Source: Nisaea acidiphila (lineage in GTDB: Bacteria; Pseudomonadota; Alphaproteobacteria; Thalassobaculales; Thalassobaculaceae). Taken from it: a DNA stretch of 64,000 nucleotides. Below the pieces are notes generated by a model. It ran no database searches. It was not told the DNA's origin and worked only from the letters and a program-made list of their open reading frames with translations. The first letter of the stretch is position 1; the number at the start of each line of letters is the position of its first letter. Below, one piece after another: positions 8,803-17,482 of this stretch. The stretch spans positions 1,708,501 to 1,772,500 of the forward strand of contig NZ_CP102480.1 in assembly GCF_024662015.1 (NCBI RefSeq). Reading direction: 5' to 3'. The translations under genes and the position numbers were made by a program.

Positions 8803-10320
8803 TCAGTCGGATTTGCGGATTTTCACGAAGACGAGCACCGGCAGGGTCGCGAAGCAGGTGAGCGCGTAGAACCAGAAGCAGTTGGTGAAACCGGTCAGGG
8901 CCGATTGCCGCCAGGCCTCGTTCGCGATCAGGCCCAGACTGTCGAGCCACTGCACCGCGCCGCCGCCGATCACCTCGGGGAATTTCAGCCGCTCGTCGAA
9001 CGGGCTCACATGCTCCACCATCTCGGCGTAGCGGACCTTGGTCATCCTCACCAGGAGAAAGACGCTGGCGGCGACATAGAGGCTGGTCCCCATATTGCGG
9101 ATCAGGTGGAAGAGCGAGGAGGCCTCGGGCAGCAGAGCGCGGTCCAGCGTCGAGAAGCTCACCATGGAGAGCGGCACCCACATCAGCCCGCAGCCGATCC
9201 CTTGAAGGATACTCGGCCAGGAGAGGTCCCAGAAATCCATGTTGAGGTCGTAGAGACTCATCATCCAGCCGCTGGTCCCGATCGCCACGGTGCCGAGCAC
9301 CAGACCGATGCGCGGATCCAGCTTCCCCATGCGCGCCGCCGCGTAGAAACCGATGATCATGCCGACGCCGCGCATGGCCAGCACGAGCCCGATCAGCGTG
9401 TCCGGATAACCGCGATAGGCCTGCAGCAGTTGCGGCAGCAGCACCAGCGGCGTGAAATTCACCGAGCCGTAGACGAAGACGAGAAACAGCCCGACGACGT
9501 AGTTCCGGTTCTTCAGCAGCGAGGGCCGGATGAAGGGCCGCTCGACGCAGGCGCTGTTGGCGATGAACATGGCGAAGGCGGCGCACATCACGATCACCAG
9601 GGTGACGATGGTGCCGGATTGTAGCCAGTCCTCCCGCTCGCCCCGGTCGAGCACCAGCTGCAGCGCAACGATGGCGACGGAGAAGAGCAGGAAGCCGAGA
9701 TAGTCGAAACGCGGCAGCGCCGCCTTGCCGCCCTCGCGGATCCACCGCATCACGCCGGCCAGCGCGAGAAGGCTGAAGGGCACGATCATCAGAAAGACGA
9801 AGCGCCAGCCGAACTCCTCCGCAAGCCAGCCGCCGATCGACGGACCCACGGCCGGGCCGATGACCACGGACATGCCGAGATAGCCATTCGCCTTGCCGTA
9901 TTCCTCCTTCGGCCAGACCTGCAGCACGATCGCCTGGCTGAGCGGCACCACCGGTGCGCCGAATCCGCCCTGCAGGATGCGGAAGAACAGCACTGCCTCC
10001 AAGGAGGTCGCCATGGCGCAGGCGAGCGAGGCAAGCGTGAAGCCCAAAAGGCAGATGACCAGCAAGCGGCGCTGGCCAACCCAGGCGACCAGCGAGCCGG
10101 TCAGCGGTGTCACCACCGCCGTCGCCACCACGTTCAGCGTCACCACCCAGGAGATCTCTTCGGTGGTCGCCGAGAAGGCCCCCTGCATCTGCGGCAGGGC
10201 GACATTCACGATGGTCAGGGTCAGGGCATAGAGCATGCAGGCGCAGGCCATGGTGACCAGCACCAGCATCTTGTAGGCGCCGTCTGCCTGCGTTTCCTCC
10301 GTCGCCGTGATGGCGGACAT
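8803..10320 (-). CDS. DHA2-family MFS multidrug efflux transporter (EmrB/QacA type)
   Basis: Proton-coupled drug exporter of 505 residues with about 14 hydrophobic segments, as expected for DHA2 proteins. Visible family motifs are IVNVALPQMQGAFSATTEEI in helix 1, the motif-A-like GQRRLLVICLLGF between helices 2 and 3, and motif C GPAVGPSIGGWLAEEFGWRW-like sequence in helix 5. The ATG at 10320 follows GGGGAGGAG; upstream in-frame sequence is Arg-rich and non-homologous. Together with the convergent EmrA-type gene it should form a tripartite pump. Confidence 0.9.
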   Translation of the reverse strand: MSAITATEETQADGAYKMLVLVTMACACMLYALTLTIVNVALPQMQGAFSATTEEISWVVTLNVVATAVVTPLTGSLVAWVGQRRLLVICLLGFTLASLACAMATSLEAVLFFRILQGGFGAPVVPLSQAIVLQVWPKEEYGKANGYLGMSVVIGPAVGPSIGGWLAEEFGWRFVFLMIVPFSLLALAGVMRWIREGGKAALPRFDYLGFLLFSVAIVALQLVLDRGEREDWLQSGTIVTLVIVMCAAFAMFIANSACVERPFIRPSLLKNRNYVVGLFLVFVYGSVNFTPLVLLPQLLQAYRGYPDTLIGLVLAMRGVGMIIGFYAAARMGKLDPRIGLVLGTVAIGTSGWMMSLYDLNMDFWDLSWPSILQGIGCGLMWVPLSMVSFSTLDRALLPEASSLFHLIRNMGTSLYVAASVFLLVRMTKVRYAEMVEHVSPFDERLKFPEVIGGGAVQWLDSLGLIANEAWRQSALTGFTNCFWFYALTCFATLPVLVFVKIRKSD

Positions 10321-10699
10321 GGAATGCTCCTCCCCGTGCCGCTCTATGAGGCGGCTTCGTGCCAGGTACCAGCCTAGACGAAATGAGCCATGCGAAGCGA
10401 GACGATCTGTCCCCGCATGCGTGGGGCCGGCCGGCTCCGTCCGTGCGGTTCTGTATCGCGAGCGCGTTCCGGCAGAAGAGCAGCGCCGCACGTCCGAGCC
10501 GGAAACCTGAAGTTCAGTTCAGAAAACACTTTCAGAGTATTCCGGATTTGATAGTTTAGGATGTGGACTCCGGCAGTGAAGAGCGCTTGGGGGATCGTGA
10601 ACCGGCAAACAGAGACAGCCTTCTGTTTTTCCAATGCCCCGATTTCACGGTCATGCGCTTCAAAGTTTCGTATCCGATTGGATACGGGAGGAGGCTGAT
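10321..10699. other. Intergenic region between efflux transporter and response regulator
   Basis: Divergent promoter region. Possible short frames here have poor codon use and no ribosome binding site. An AT-richer stretch near 10505-10560 may carry promoters, but no operator was recognised with confidence. Confidence 0.4.
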
Positions 10700-11161
10700 T
10701 TGGAGCAGAGCCAAAGCAACGTCCACCACAGAAACGATACTGTTGAGCAGGTCATTCTGGTTGTCGACGACGAGCCGGAAATCTGCGACTACGTGGAAAC
10801 CGTTGCCGAGGAGATGGGTATCGCGGCTGTCACCTCGGTAACCGCGAAACAGTTCATGCAACTCTACGGGACAACCCGGCCCGCCGGGATCGTCATGGAT
10901 ATCGTCATGCCGGACATGGACGGTATCGAACTTGTGCAATGGCTCGGCGAGCAGGGGCACGGCATTCCGGTTCTCCTGATGAGCGGATACACCCCGACCT
11001 ATGCCGATTCCCTGGTGGATATCGCGAAAGGCTGCGGCGTCAGAATTTCCGGACGGCTGACGAAGCCGTTCGCTATCGACGACCTCGAAGCAGCTCTGAC
11101 CGCGCTCGTGCGGCCTCAGGTATCCGACGCGCAACCGGGAACCGGCGCTTCGGACACGTAA
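10700..11161 (+). CDS. Single-domain response regulator (REC only)
   Basis: CheY-like receiver of 153 residues with no output domain. The acidic pocket is in ILVVDDEPE, the phospho-acceptor Asp in GIVMDIVMPDMDG, the Thr/Ser switch in VLLMSGYT and the conserved Lys in RLTKPF. The TTG at 10700 is preferred because GGGAGGAGG ends five bases before it; an in-frame ATG at 10634 has no such site and adds 22 residues without REC similarity. It has no kinase next to it, so it may serve an orphan hybrid kinase or a phosphorelay. Confidence 0.8.
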   Translation: MEQSQSNVHHRNDTVEQVILVVDDEPEICDYVETVAEEMGIAAVTSVTAKQFMQLYGTTRPAGIVMDIVMPDMDGIELVQWLGEQGHGIPVLLMSGYTPTYADSLVDIAKGCGVRISGRLTKPFAIDDLEAALTALVRPQVSDAQPGTGASDT

Positions 11162-11222
11162 CCCTAGATTTCCCGGTCGCGGCGCGGATTGTCACGACCG
11201 CGCCGACGGTTGGGAAGTACCG

Positions 11223-12077
11223 TCAGATGCCCGCGGCCTTGCTGCTCGCGATATAGACCTCGCGCAGGCGCCGGGCGACCGGGCCGGGCGTGCCCTCTCC
11301 GATTTTCGCGCCGTCGATTTCGATCACCGGGTTCACGAAGCTGGTGGCCGACGTCGAGAAGGCTTCCTTCGCGGCCTTTGCCTCGGCCACGGTGAAGGGC
11401 CGCTCCTCGATTTTGAGCTGCAGCTCCCCGGCGCATTTCAGCACCGCCTTGCGGGTTATGCCGTGCAGGATGTCGGACGAGAGGTCGCGGGTGACGATGG
11501 TGCCGTCTTCCGTGACGATATACGCGTTGTTGGAGGAGCCCTCGGTGATCTCGCCGTCCAGCACCATCCAGGCATCGTCCGCGCCGGAATCGTGCGCCTG
11601 GTTCTTCACCAGGGAGGCGTAGAGCAGCTGCACGGTCTTGATATCGCAGCGGCGCCAGCGCAGGTCGTCGACGAGGATGATCTTCTGGCCGCGCTCGGCG
11701 AGCGCGCTGTTGATGAGCGACTTCTTCTGGGTGAACAGCAGCAAGGTCGGCTTCACGTCCGGGCCCGGGAACAGGAAATCCCTGTCGGCGGCACCGCGGG
11801 AGATCTGCAGATAGATCAGCCCCTCCTCGATCCCGTTCAGTTCGACCAGCTTGCGGTGGATCTCAAGCAGTTCCTCGTCGCTCGCCGGCGACGGCATCTT
11901 CAGCTCGTCCAGCGAGCGGCGCAGGCGCGTCATGTGACCGTCGTAATCGATCAGCTTGCCGTCGAGCACGGAGGTCACCTCGTAGACGGCATCGCCGAAC
12001 AGGGAGCCGCGGTCGAAGATCGAGATCGAAGCCTCGTTTTCGAGGACGTAGCTGCCGTTGACAAAGACTGTGCGCAT
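11223..12077 (-). CDS. dat: D-amino-acid transaminase (class IV, PLP)
   Basis: Fold-type IV aminotransferase of 284 residues, typical for D-alanine aminotransferase, which exchanges amino groups between D-amino acids and 2-oxo acids and supplies D-Ala or D-Glu for peptidoglycan. The N terminus has FVNGSYVLENEASISIFDRG, then GDAVYEV; the PLP lysine is probably Lys147 in CDIKTVQLL; EGSSNNAYIV and the phosphate-binding ITRKAVL region follow. A branched-chain aminotransferase or aminodeoxychorismate lyase is possible but the DIKTVQLL context favours Dat. Confidence 0.82.
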   Translation of the reverse strand: MRTVFVNGSYVLENEASISIFDRGSLFGDAVYEVTSVLDGKLIDYDGHMTRLRRSLDELKMPSPASDEELLEIHRKLVELNGIEEGLIYLQISRGAADRDFLFPGPDVKPTLLLFTQKKSLINSALAERGQKIILVDDLRWRRCDIKTVQLLYASLVKNQAHDSGADDAWMVLDGEITEGSSNNAYIVTEDGTIVTRDLSSDILHGITRKAVLKCAGELQLKIEERPFTVAEAKAAKEAFSTSATSFVNPVIEIDGAKIGEGTPGPVARRLREVYIASSKAAGI

Positions 12078-12227
12078 TCTTTCAGACTCGCGAAACTGGG
12101 TGGCTGGCCGAACGGCCGTTTTCGGATGGCGCCGGCCGCGTCATGGTGCCGACGAGCCGATCATAGGCGCGGGTCCGCCCCTGATGCCAGCCCCCATTTT
12201 GCGGCGCAACGGGCTCGGCGCACGAAC

Positions 12228-12623
12228 TCAGTCGAGCGTGCGGCGAATTCCGGAGATGCAGGCCTCAAGCCGCTCCGACAGACGGTTGGCGAGATCACGC
12301 CGCGCGGGGCCGAGGGCGAGAAAGATCTGCTGCTGGTTCGCGACGACCCGGCTCTGCATGAGGGTAAGCCTGGTCTCGCGTTTTTTCCGGCGTTGTTCGG
12401 GGGAACCGGCCGCATTTTCGTCCGCGGCGAGCAGACGGGTTCGTGTTTCCTCTGCCGTACCGACGGCACTCTGCCACGCTCTGGCCACGTCCGCTTCCTG
12501 CTCTTCGGTAAGAGCCGCGCCGGCAATCTCCAGCCGGCAGTTGGCAGGGAGCGGCATCCCGGCATCTGCGACCGCCGCGTTCATGACAAACAGCGCCGCT
12601 AGAAAGAGGCCACGGGCGCTCAT
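12228..12623 (-). CDS. Small secreted protein of unknown function next to cytochrome c'
   Basis: 131 residues with a clear Sec signal (1-21, AAVADAG). The mature part is helical and charged (about 36-80) and has two cysteines, in PANCRLEI and EACISGI, that could form a disulfide. It starts 3 bp after the cytochrome c' stop, so it is almost certainly co-transcribed with it and works in the periplasm. No family is recognised. Confidence 0.65.
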   Translation of the reverse strand: MSARGLFLAALFVMNAAVADAGMPLPANCRLEIAGAALTEEQEADVARAWQSAVGTAEETRTRLLAADENAAGSPEQRRKKRETRLTLMQSRVVANQQQIFLALGPARRDLANRLSERLEACISGIRRTLD

Positions 12624-12626
12624 CGG

Positions 12627-13151
12627 TCAGCGGTTGGCCCGGAACGCACGATGGCAATCCTTGCAGGTTTGCGCGAGATGGCCGAAAGCCGCTTCAGGTG
12701 GCATCGCAGCGAGCATTTCAGCGCTCGGTCCGGTGCCGGACATCATGCCAGTCCGGCCCATCATATGTCCGGCCCGCTCGTTCTCCGCCGCAGCGCCCAG
12801 AGCATCCGCATATTCGGAGAGCCTCCGCGCCAGGATCGAAAAACGCTCCCAATCGTCCCAGATTGCGGGCGTCGCCTCGGAAGGTCCGTCGATGCTGTCT
12901 TTGGGGAAGAGCCCGGTGAGCTTTTCACCGCCATGCGCCGAGATTTTCGCTGCCGCATTGCGCACCGCATCCGCATCGTAGCCCGTCGCGCCACGCAACA
13001 TGCCCGCAAGCGATTTCATCGCGGCTCCTATGGCCTCCATCGCCTCCATCCGCTCTTTCACCACGCCGCTCGCTCCGCTATGCGCGGCGGCGAGGCCAGC
13101 AGCGAGTGAAAGAACCAGCGCGAAAATCCACGCACCGACCAAGAGTTTCAT
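12627..13151 (-). CDS. Cytochrome c'
   Basis: Periplasmic four-helix-bundle c-type heme protein of 174 residues. It has a signal peptide (1-23, GLAAA|HSG), the helix-1 motif VKERMEAMEAIGAAMKSL, the central PAIWDDWERF, and the heme site CKDCH at residues 163-167 close to the C terminus, which is the diagnostic place for class II cytochromes. Cytochromes c' bind NO and CO and are linked to nitrosative-stress protection. A Met-rich insert (about 132-142, MMGRTGMMSG) is unusual. A secreted partner follows after 3 bp, and a NIT-domain chemoreceptor lies upstream on the same strand. Confidence 0.9.
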   Translation of the reverse strand: MKLLVGAWIFALVLSLAAGLAAAHSGASGVVKERMEAMEAIGAAMKSLAGMLRGATGYDADAVRNAAAKISAHGGEKLTGLFPKDSIDGPSEATPAIWDDWERFSILARRLSEYADALGAAAENERAGHMMGRTGMMSGTGPSAEMLAAMPPEAAFGHLAQTCKDCHRAFRANR

Positions 13152-13260
13152 GCTGTCCGCTCTCCCGCCTGTCTCAAACAGACGAACAGCCTAAACCTTC
13201 CGGTTACCGGAAGCTCAACGCCGAATGGGTATACCCCCCCAACTCCGGCGCATGCGCGCG

Positions 13261-15384
13261 TCAGCCTTTGCGCCGGTCCACGGCGACCGGAACATTCTCC
13301 TTGCGGAGGTCCACTTCCGGCGTCGAGGTGCGGATGATCCGCTTGATGGCGGAATTGAGACCGCCCAGCTCTTCCTGCAGGGACGAGGAGAGTTCGGCGA
13401 GGTTCTTCGAGAAGTTGTCGAGCTGGTCGATACTCTGGGTGACATCCACCATACGCCGCGTCACCTCCTGCGAACCGGCACTGGACTGCGCCGCGCCCTC
13501 CGCGATCTCGTTGACCGCCGCCGCCTGTTCGTCCACCGCGCTCTCGATTGCTCCGGCGGATGCGGAGATCTTCTCGATCGCCCCCGCAATCTCGCCGATC
13601 GCCGCGACGGCATCGGTTGCGATGCCCTGAATCCCGGCGATCTGATCGGTGATATTCGCCGCCGAGCTCTGGGTCTGGTTGGCGAGATTCTTCACTTCGG
13701 AAGCCACCACCGCGAATCCCTTGCCGGCATCGCCGGCACGGGCCGCCTCGATCGTGGCGTTCAGGGCCAGCAGGTTCGTCTGCTCCGCGATATCACTGAT
13801 CAACGTGCTGACCGTGCCGACCTCGGACGCGGCCTCCTGCAGGCGGGTCACGACGGCGTTGGTCTTCTCGGCGACTTCCTGCGCCCCCTGAGCCGCGCGT
13901 TTCGCATCCTCGACCTGCGCCACCACATCTGCCAGCGAGGCATTTATCTGGCTGGCGAACTCGGAGACCGAAGCGGCATTGCTGGTCGCTTCCTCGGCCG
14001 CGCTGGCGACGGCCTGCGCGTTCTCGGAGACATTGGAGCTGATCCCGGACAGCGCGCCGGCATCGCTCGACAGACGCTCGCCCTCAGATGCGATGCCGTC
14101 GACCCGGTCCTGCAATTCCCCCTCGACCGCGTCCGCCATCCGGCGCAGCGACTGGGTCCGCTCTTCCGTCGCCTTGAGTTCGGCGTCGCGTTGCTCCGCC
14201 TCGAGCCTGGCCCTGTCCTCCATCTGCTTTTTGAAGACCACGAGCGCCCGCGCCATATCGCCGAGATCGTCCTGACGCTTGTCTTCCGGCAGACTGACAC
14301 TCTCGTCGCCTTTTGAAAGACGGGACAGCGCATCGACGATCTTGCTGATGCGCGACGAGATCGGAAGCGCGCGCCAGAGACCGAAGCTGATGAAGATCAG
14401 CACGATGACCCCGTTCACCAGAACGATCCTGTAGATTTCCCGCTCGGCGAGGGCCAGTTGGTGCTGTGTCTCGGCCCGGATCTCTTCGGCGATATGATCC
14501 TCGACCTGTTTGAAAAGATTGAGGCGCTTGGTCGCGGTCGCGAACCAGTCGGACCCCGCGAGCCCCTTCGGGTCGACCGTATCGGGAAGCTGCGCGATGA
14601 TCGCCCGGCCGTCCGCGACGGCCGCTTCCGCCGCCGGTGTCATCGTCGATGCGAAGACCTCGCGGAGCGCGGGCGATGCCGACTGCCTGAAATGCGCGAG
14701 CGCGTTCCTCTCGCCGACCAGACGGCCGAAATAGATCTCATATTGCTTTCGGTCGAACTCGCCCTGAGCGGCCCGGTTGAGCAGCGCGGCCCCGATCGCC
14801 CGCTCGAGGCCGCCATTCTCCTTCGCCTCGATCATCGCGACATAGGGGAGCATCAGCGCCGTGATCTCCTGCGACGGGCTGTGCTCCGTGCTCAGAACCG
14901 TCAGCGTGATCAGGTCGTCGATAATGCCGGTGTAATACCCGACATTCTCCGGCACTTTGAGCGCTGCGCCGTCGGCTCGGCTGCGATGATCCTCAAGCCG
15001 CGCGAGCGCGGTATCGACATCCTTCAGCAACCGTGCGGTATCGTCGTAAGACGCGTCGACGGCGATCACGTCTGCCTTGAATTCGGCCTCGCGCTCGCGG
15101 AATTGCTCCAAGGCTGGATCTGTCAGCTGCCGCTGCGCCGCGACGGCCTTGGCGTTCTTTTCGGCGAACCCGCTGGTGATCAGACCGACCGTCAGTCCGC
15201 GCTCTTTCTGCAACTCGTGGATCAGTCCGCTGGCGGCGATCGAAAGCTCGGTAAGAGGGGCCAGTCTTTCCAGTTTTGCAGTGCGGTCCAGCTGCGTGAT
15301 GATCGCGCTCGCTGCGAGGGAGAGAATTGCAAAATGTGGCAATACCACAAGAAAAATCAGCTCTTTACGCAACGAGATCCGCAT
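13261..15384 (-). CDS. Methyl-accepting chemotaxis protein with NIT sensor domain
   Basis: Chemoreceptor of 707 residues. Order: TM1 (10-31), periplasmic NIT (nitrate/nitrite-sensing type) all-helical domain (about 50-295) with [14 protein letters not shown] and the conserved [17 protein letters not shown]...ERAIGAA, TM2 (318-341), HAMP (342-395), and a cytosolic signalling hairpin with the tip [19 protein letters not shown]. No CheR-tether pentapeptide is seen at the C terminus (VAVDRRKG). The ATG at 15384 follows AAGGTAGGG and begins the basic N terminus; a frame extension to 15411 was rejected. NIT domains are known from nitrate and nitrite sensors, but the ligand here is inferred. Confidence 0.9.
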   Translation of the reverse strand: MRISLRKELIFLVVLPHFAILSLAASAIITQLDRTAKLERLAPLTELSIAASGLIHELQKERGLTVGLITSGFAEKNAKAVAAQRQLTDPALEQFREREAEFKADVIAVDASYDDTARLLKDVDTALARLEDHRSRADGAALKVPENVGYYTGIIDDLITLTVLSTEHSPSQEITALMLPYVAMIEAKENGGLERAIGAALLNRAAQGEFDRKQYEIYFGRLVGERNALAHFRQSASPALREVFASTMTPAAEAAVADGRAIIAQLPDTVDPKGLAGSDWFATATKRLNLFKQVEDHIAEEIRAETQHQLALAEREIYRIVLVNGVIVLIFISFGLWRALPISSRISKIVDALSRLSKGDESVSLPEDKRQDDLGDMARALVVFKKQMEDRARLEAEQRDAELKATEERTQSLRRMADAVEGELQDRVDGIASEGERLSSDAGALSGISSNVSENAQAVASAAEEATSNAASVSEFASQINASLADVVAQVEDAKRAAQGAQEVAEKTNAVVTRLQEAASEVGTVSTLISDIAEQTNLLALNATIEAARAGDAGKGFAVVASEVKNLANQTQSSAANITDQIAGIQGIATDAVAAIGEIAGAIEKISASAGAIESAVDEQAAAVNEIAEGAAQSSAGSQEVTRRMVDVTQSIDQLDNFSKNLAELSSSLQEELGGLNSAIKRIIRTSTPEVDLRKENVPVAVDRRKG

Positions 15385-15528
15385 AACCCTACCTTTTGGA
15401 GCGCCGCACAAAACAAATGCAGGTTATGGGAGTTTATATGCAACTACTAGGTTATTTTTTTTCGCCATATGGCATTTAAGGTTTTAGAAAATCCAAAACA
15501 TCGACCGCGGCAGCACCTACCGCCAATG

Positions 15529-15894
15529 TCAGGTTCCATACCCGCTGCCGGCCTTCTTGTAGTCCCCGCGCGGCGGGCTGAAGACGTCGATCACGAAGCA
15601 TCCATCGGGACCGGCCTTGAGGCCATGCTCGACATTGCCAGGCGTGCACCAGAAATCGCCCGCCTTCACATGATGTTCGACGCCGTCCTGGGTCCGCACG
15701 CCGCTGCCTTCGAGCATGATGCCCCACTGCTCTTCCGGATGGCTGTGGATCGAACCTTCCGCGTTCGGCTCGATCCGGACCACGGAGAACATCAGATTCT
15801 CGCCCGGAAAGATCCGCGCAGTCAGGCCTTCCGCCAGGGTGCGCTGAATGCCCTGGCCGAAGTCGTGGAGATTGAAGAAATTGCCGCCGCTCAT
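15529..15894 (-). CDS. Small cupin-domain protein
   Basis: 121-residue single cupin. The first metal motif is visible as SIHSHPEEQWGIMLEG (about 48-63) with two His and a Glu, and the second as GNVEHGLKAG near residue 90. Its C terminus FSPPRGDYKKAG is characteristic of a group of conserved small cupins annotated only as cupin domain-containing proteins. Many are metal-binding but the reaction is unknown. It is transcribed alone between the chemoreceptor and the histidine phosphatase. Confidence 0.8.
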   Translation of the reverse strand: MSGGNFFNLHDFGQGIQRTLAEGLTARIFPGENLMFSVVRIEPNAEGSIHSHPEEQWGIMLEGSGVRTQDGVEHHVKAGDFWCTPGNVEHGLKAGPDGCFVIDVFSPPRGDYKKAGSGYGT

Positions 15895-15984
15895 GGATCT
15901 GTCCTCCGCAATGAACCGGTTCGGAGCGAGGTTCGATCATTGGACAACCGTCGGCAAGGTCTCTTCCCGTCTCGCGGCAAAGTC

Positions 15985-16548
15985 TCAGGGCTGGACGAGA
16001 ATCCGCTCAAGGACGGACGTGACACCATCCGCTCCCACCCTGAGAAGGAGAACCTCTCCGGAGGACGGAATTACGTCGGTGAGTGCCGTGATGTTCACCT
16101 GGTGGGTCACCAGGAACAGCGTTTCGTTTTCGGGGACCCCGCGCAAAAAGGCTCGGGTTGCGGCGGTTTGACCGGGGCCTGAGGAACGGTCCTCGAAAAA
16201 GGAGTTCAGAGCCGGCAGTTCCTCGACAGTACCGAGCCCCAGCAATTCCGCCGTTTCCAGGCAGCGACACCATTGGCTGGATAGCACCCGGTCGATCCGC
16301 ACTCCCGAGGCACGGACTGACTCCCCGATCCGGCGGGCCTGTTCACGACCACGCGCGTCGAGATTTCGCTGGGTCGAACAGTCGCCGAGGCGAAACCCTT
16401 CCGGGTCCCCGCCGCCCGGGGCTATGGCATGGCGCATGATCGCGACGGTCCGAGGTCCTTCCAGCAGCGACCATCCGCTCTCGTTCGCTTCGGCCGCATT
16501 CCCGGCCAAGAACAGCAGCAGCCAAAAACTGGCGAACGGGATGCGCAT
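15985..16548 (-). CDS. Exported histidine phosphatase (SixA/phosphoglycerate-mutase-like)
   Basis: 187 residues with a Sec signal (1-21, GNAAEA|NES), so it acts in the periplasm. The catalytic RH motif is in VAIMRHAIAPG (phospho-His about 40), a third-element ECR-like SSQWCRCLETAELL lies in mid-protein, and the second catalytic His is in LFLVTHQVNITAL. Periplasmic members include Ais-like LPS phosphatases. The ribosome binding site GAGGTGAG and the start codon lie in the 3' arm of a long hairpin (separate entry), so translation may be gated. No operon partner is evident. Confidence 0.85.
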   Translation of the reverse strand: MRIPFASFWLLLFLAGNAAEANESGWSLLEGPRTVAIMRHAIAPGGGDPEGFRLGDCSTQRNLDARGREQARRIGESVRASGVRIDRVLSSQWCRCLETAELLGLGTVEELPALNSFFEDRSSGPGQTAATRAFLRGVPENETLFLVTHQVNITALTDVIPSSGEVLLLRVGADGVTSVLERILVQP

Positions 16549-16599
16549 ATCTCACCTCGTCATTCCGGTTCCAACGTTCCCGGCGGTGAGATAGCGCAT
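16541..16599 (-). promoter_or_regulatory. 5' UTR hairpin covering the start site of the histidine phosphatase gene
   Basis: On the minus strand, ATGCGCTATCTCACC is followed after 28 nt by GGTGAGATATGCGCAT. The arms pair over 15 bp with one bulged base. The 3' arm contains the Shine-Dalgarno sequence and the ATG of the phosphatase gene. The 5' arm begins a 15-codon mini-ORF (MRYLTAGNV...) whose TGA stop lies inside the Shine-Dalgarno region. This geometry fits a translational switch, for example thermosensing or coupling to upstream translation; the function is inferred. Confidence 0.55.
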
Positions 16600-16621
16600 G
16601 GCAGGCGGCCGGCAACCGGTC

Positions 16622-16657
16622 TCCGAAATAAAGAAGGCCCCGCAAACCAGCGGGGCC
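16622..16657 (-). terminator. Rho-independent terminator after livF
   Basis: Read on the minus strand, GGCCCCGC and GCGGGGCC form an 8-bp perfect stem with a 6-nt loop, followed by TTCTTTATTT. It ends the Liv-type operon. Confidence 0.8.
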
Positions 16658-16696
16658 AGTAGGTGACGATGACAGGAGTTTCAAACGACACCAAAG

Positions 16697-17482
16697 TCAG
16701 ATTGCGAGGTACTCCTGACGGAGCGCCTCGTTATCGAGCACTTCTTGAGCGGTGCCATCAAAGACGACTTGCCCCATATCGAGGATCAGGGCGCGATCGG
16801 CGAGATGAAGCGCCGCAATCGCGTTCTGTTCGACGATAATGGTGGTGAGGCCGAGCGTCTTGATCTCTTCGAGGATCTTCTCGATCTCGCGCACGATGAC
16901 CGGCGCGAGGCCCTCGTAAGGCTCATCCAGCAGCAGGAGTTTCACATCGCGGGCGAGCGCGCGGGCGACGGCAAGCATTTGCTGTTCGCCGCCGGACATG
17001 GTGACGCCTTCCTGATTGCGGCGTTCGGCGAGGCGCGGGAAATGCTCGTAGAGCCGTTCGATCTCCCAGCCGCGCGGGCCGTGAATCTGCGCCAGCTGCA
17101 GGTTTTCCTCGACGGTCAGCCCCGGAATGATCCGGCGGTCCTCCGGCACCAGGCCGACCCCGTTCTGCGCCGCCTCGAAATCCTTCATCCGATGCAGCGG
17201 CTTGTGGTCGAGCCAGATTTCGCCGTGATGCAGTTCCGGATCGGCCATGCGGGCGATGGTGCGCAGCGTCGAGGTTTTTCCGGCACCGTTGCGACCGAGC
17301 AGAGCAATGATCTCGCCTTCGTGGATATTAAAGCTGACATCCTGAACGATGTAGCTCTCGCCGTAATAGGCCTGCAGTCCCCAGCAGGAAAAATAGGCCG
17401 GCGGCGTGCCGACATTCCGGACCGGGTTCTCCGGCTTGACCAGCCGTTCTTTCGACGAATCGAGGAGGGTTTCCTGGCTCAT
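16697..17482 (-). CDS. livF: Branched-chain amino acid-type ABC transporter ATPase (LivF family)
   Basis: 261 residues. Walker A LLGRNGAGKTST, Q-loop region VGLVPEDRRIIPGLTVEENL (LivF type), signature MSGGEQQM, Walker B LLLLDEPYEGLAP and the switch IIVEQNA are all visible. It carries about 30 extra N-terminal residues before the ABC domain. ATG at 17482 overlaps the livG stop by 4 bp (ATGA). Last gene of the transporter operon, ended by a clear terminator. Confidence 0.92.
   Translation of the reverse strand: MSQETLLDSSKERLVKPENPVRNVGTPPAYFSCWGLQAYYGESYIVQDVSFNIHEGEIIALLGRNGAGKTSTLRTIARMADPELHHGEIWLDHKPLHRMKDFEAAQNGVGLVPEDRRIIPGLTVEENLQLAQIHGPRGWEIERLYEHFPRLAERRNQEGVTMSGGEQQMLAVARALARDVKLLLLDEPYEGLAPVIVREIEKILEEIKTLGLTTIIVEQNAIAALHLADRALILDMGQVVFDGTAQEVLDNEALRQEYLAI

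Noticed and set aside
10374-10634. 86-codon minus-strand frame between the EmrB-type gene and the response regulator
   Set aside because: No ribosome binding site, atypical composition and no similarity to known proteins; it overlaps likely promoter DNA.
13197-13213. CTTCCGG-TTA-CCGGAAG hairpin after the chemoreceptor gene as a terminator
   Set aside because: Seven base pairs with a three-base loop and no T-run; could be a terminator remnant or operator but the evidence is too weak.
16557-16570. CGTCATTCCGG match to the start of the 84-bp repeat inside the phosphatase leader
   Set aside because: The match stops after 11 bases and lacks the palindrome; it is part of the hairpin loop there.
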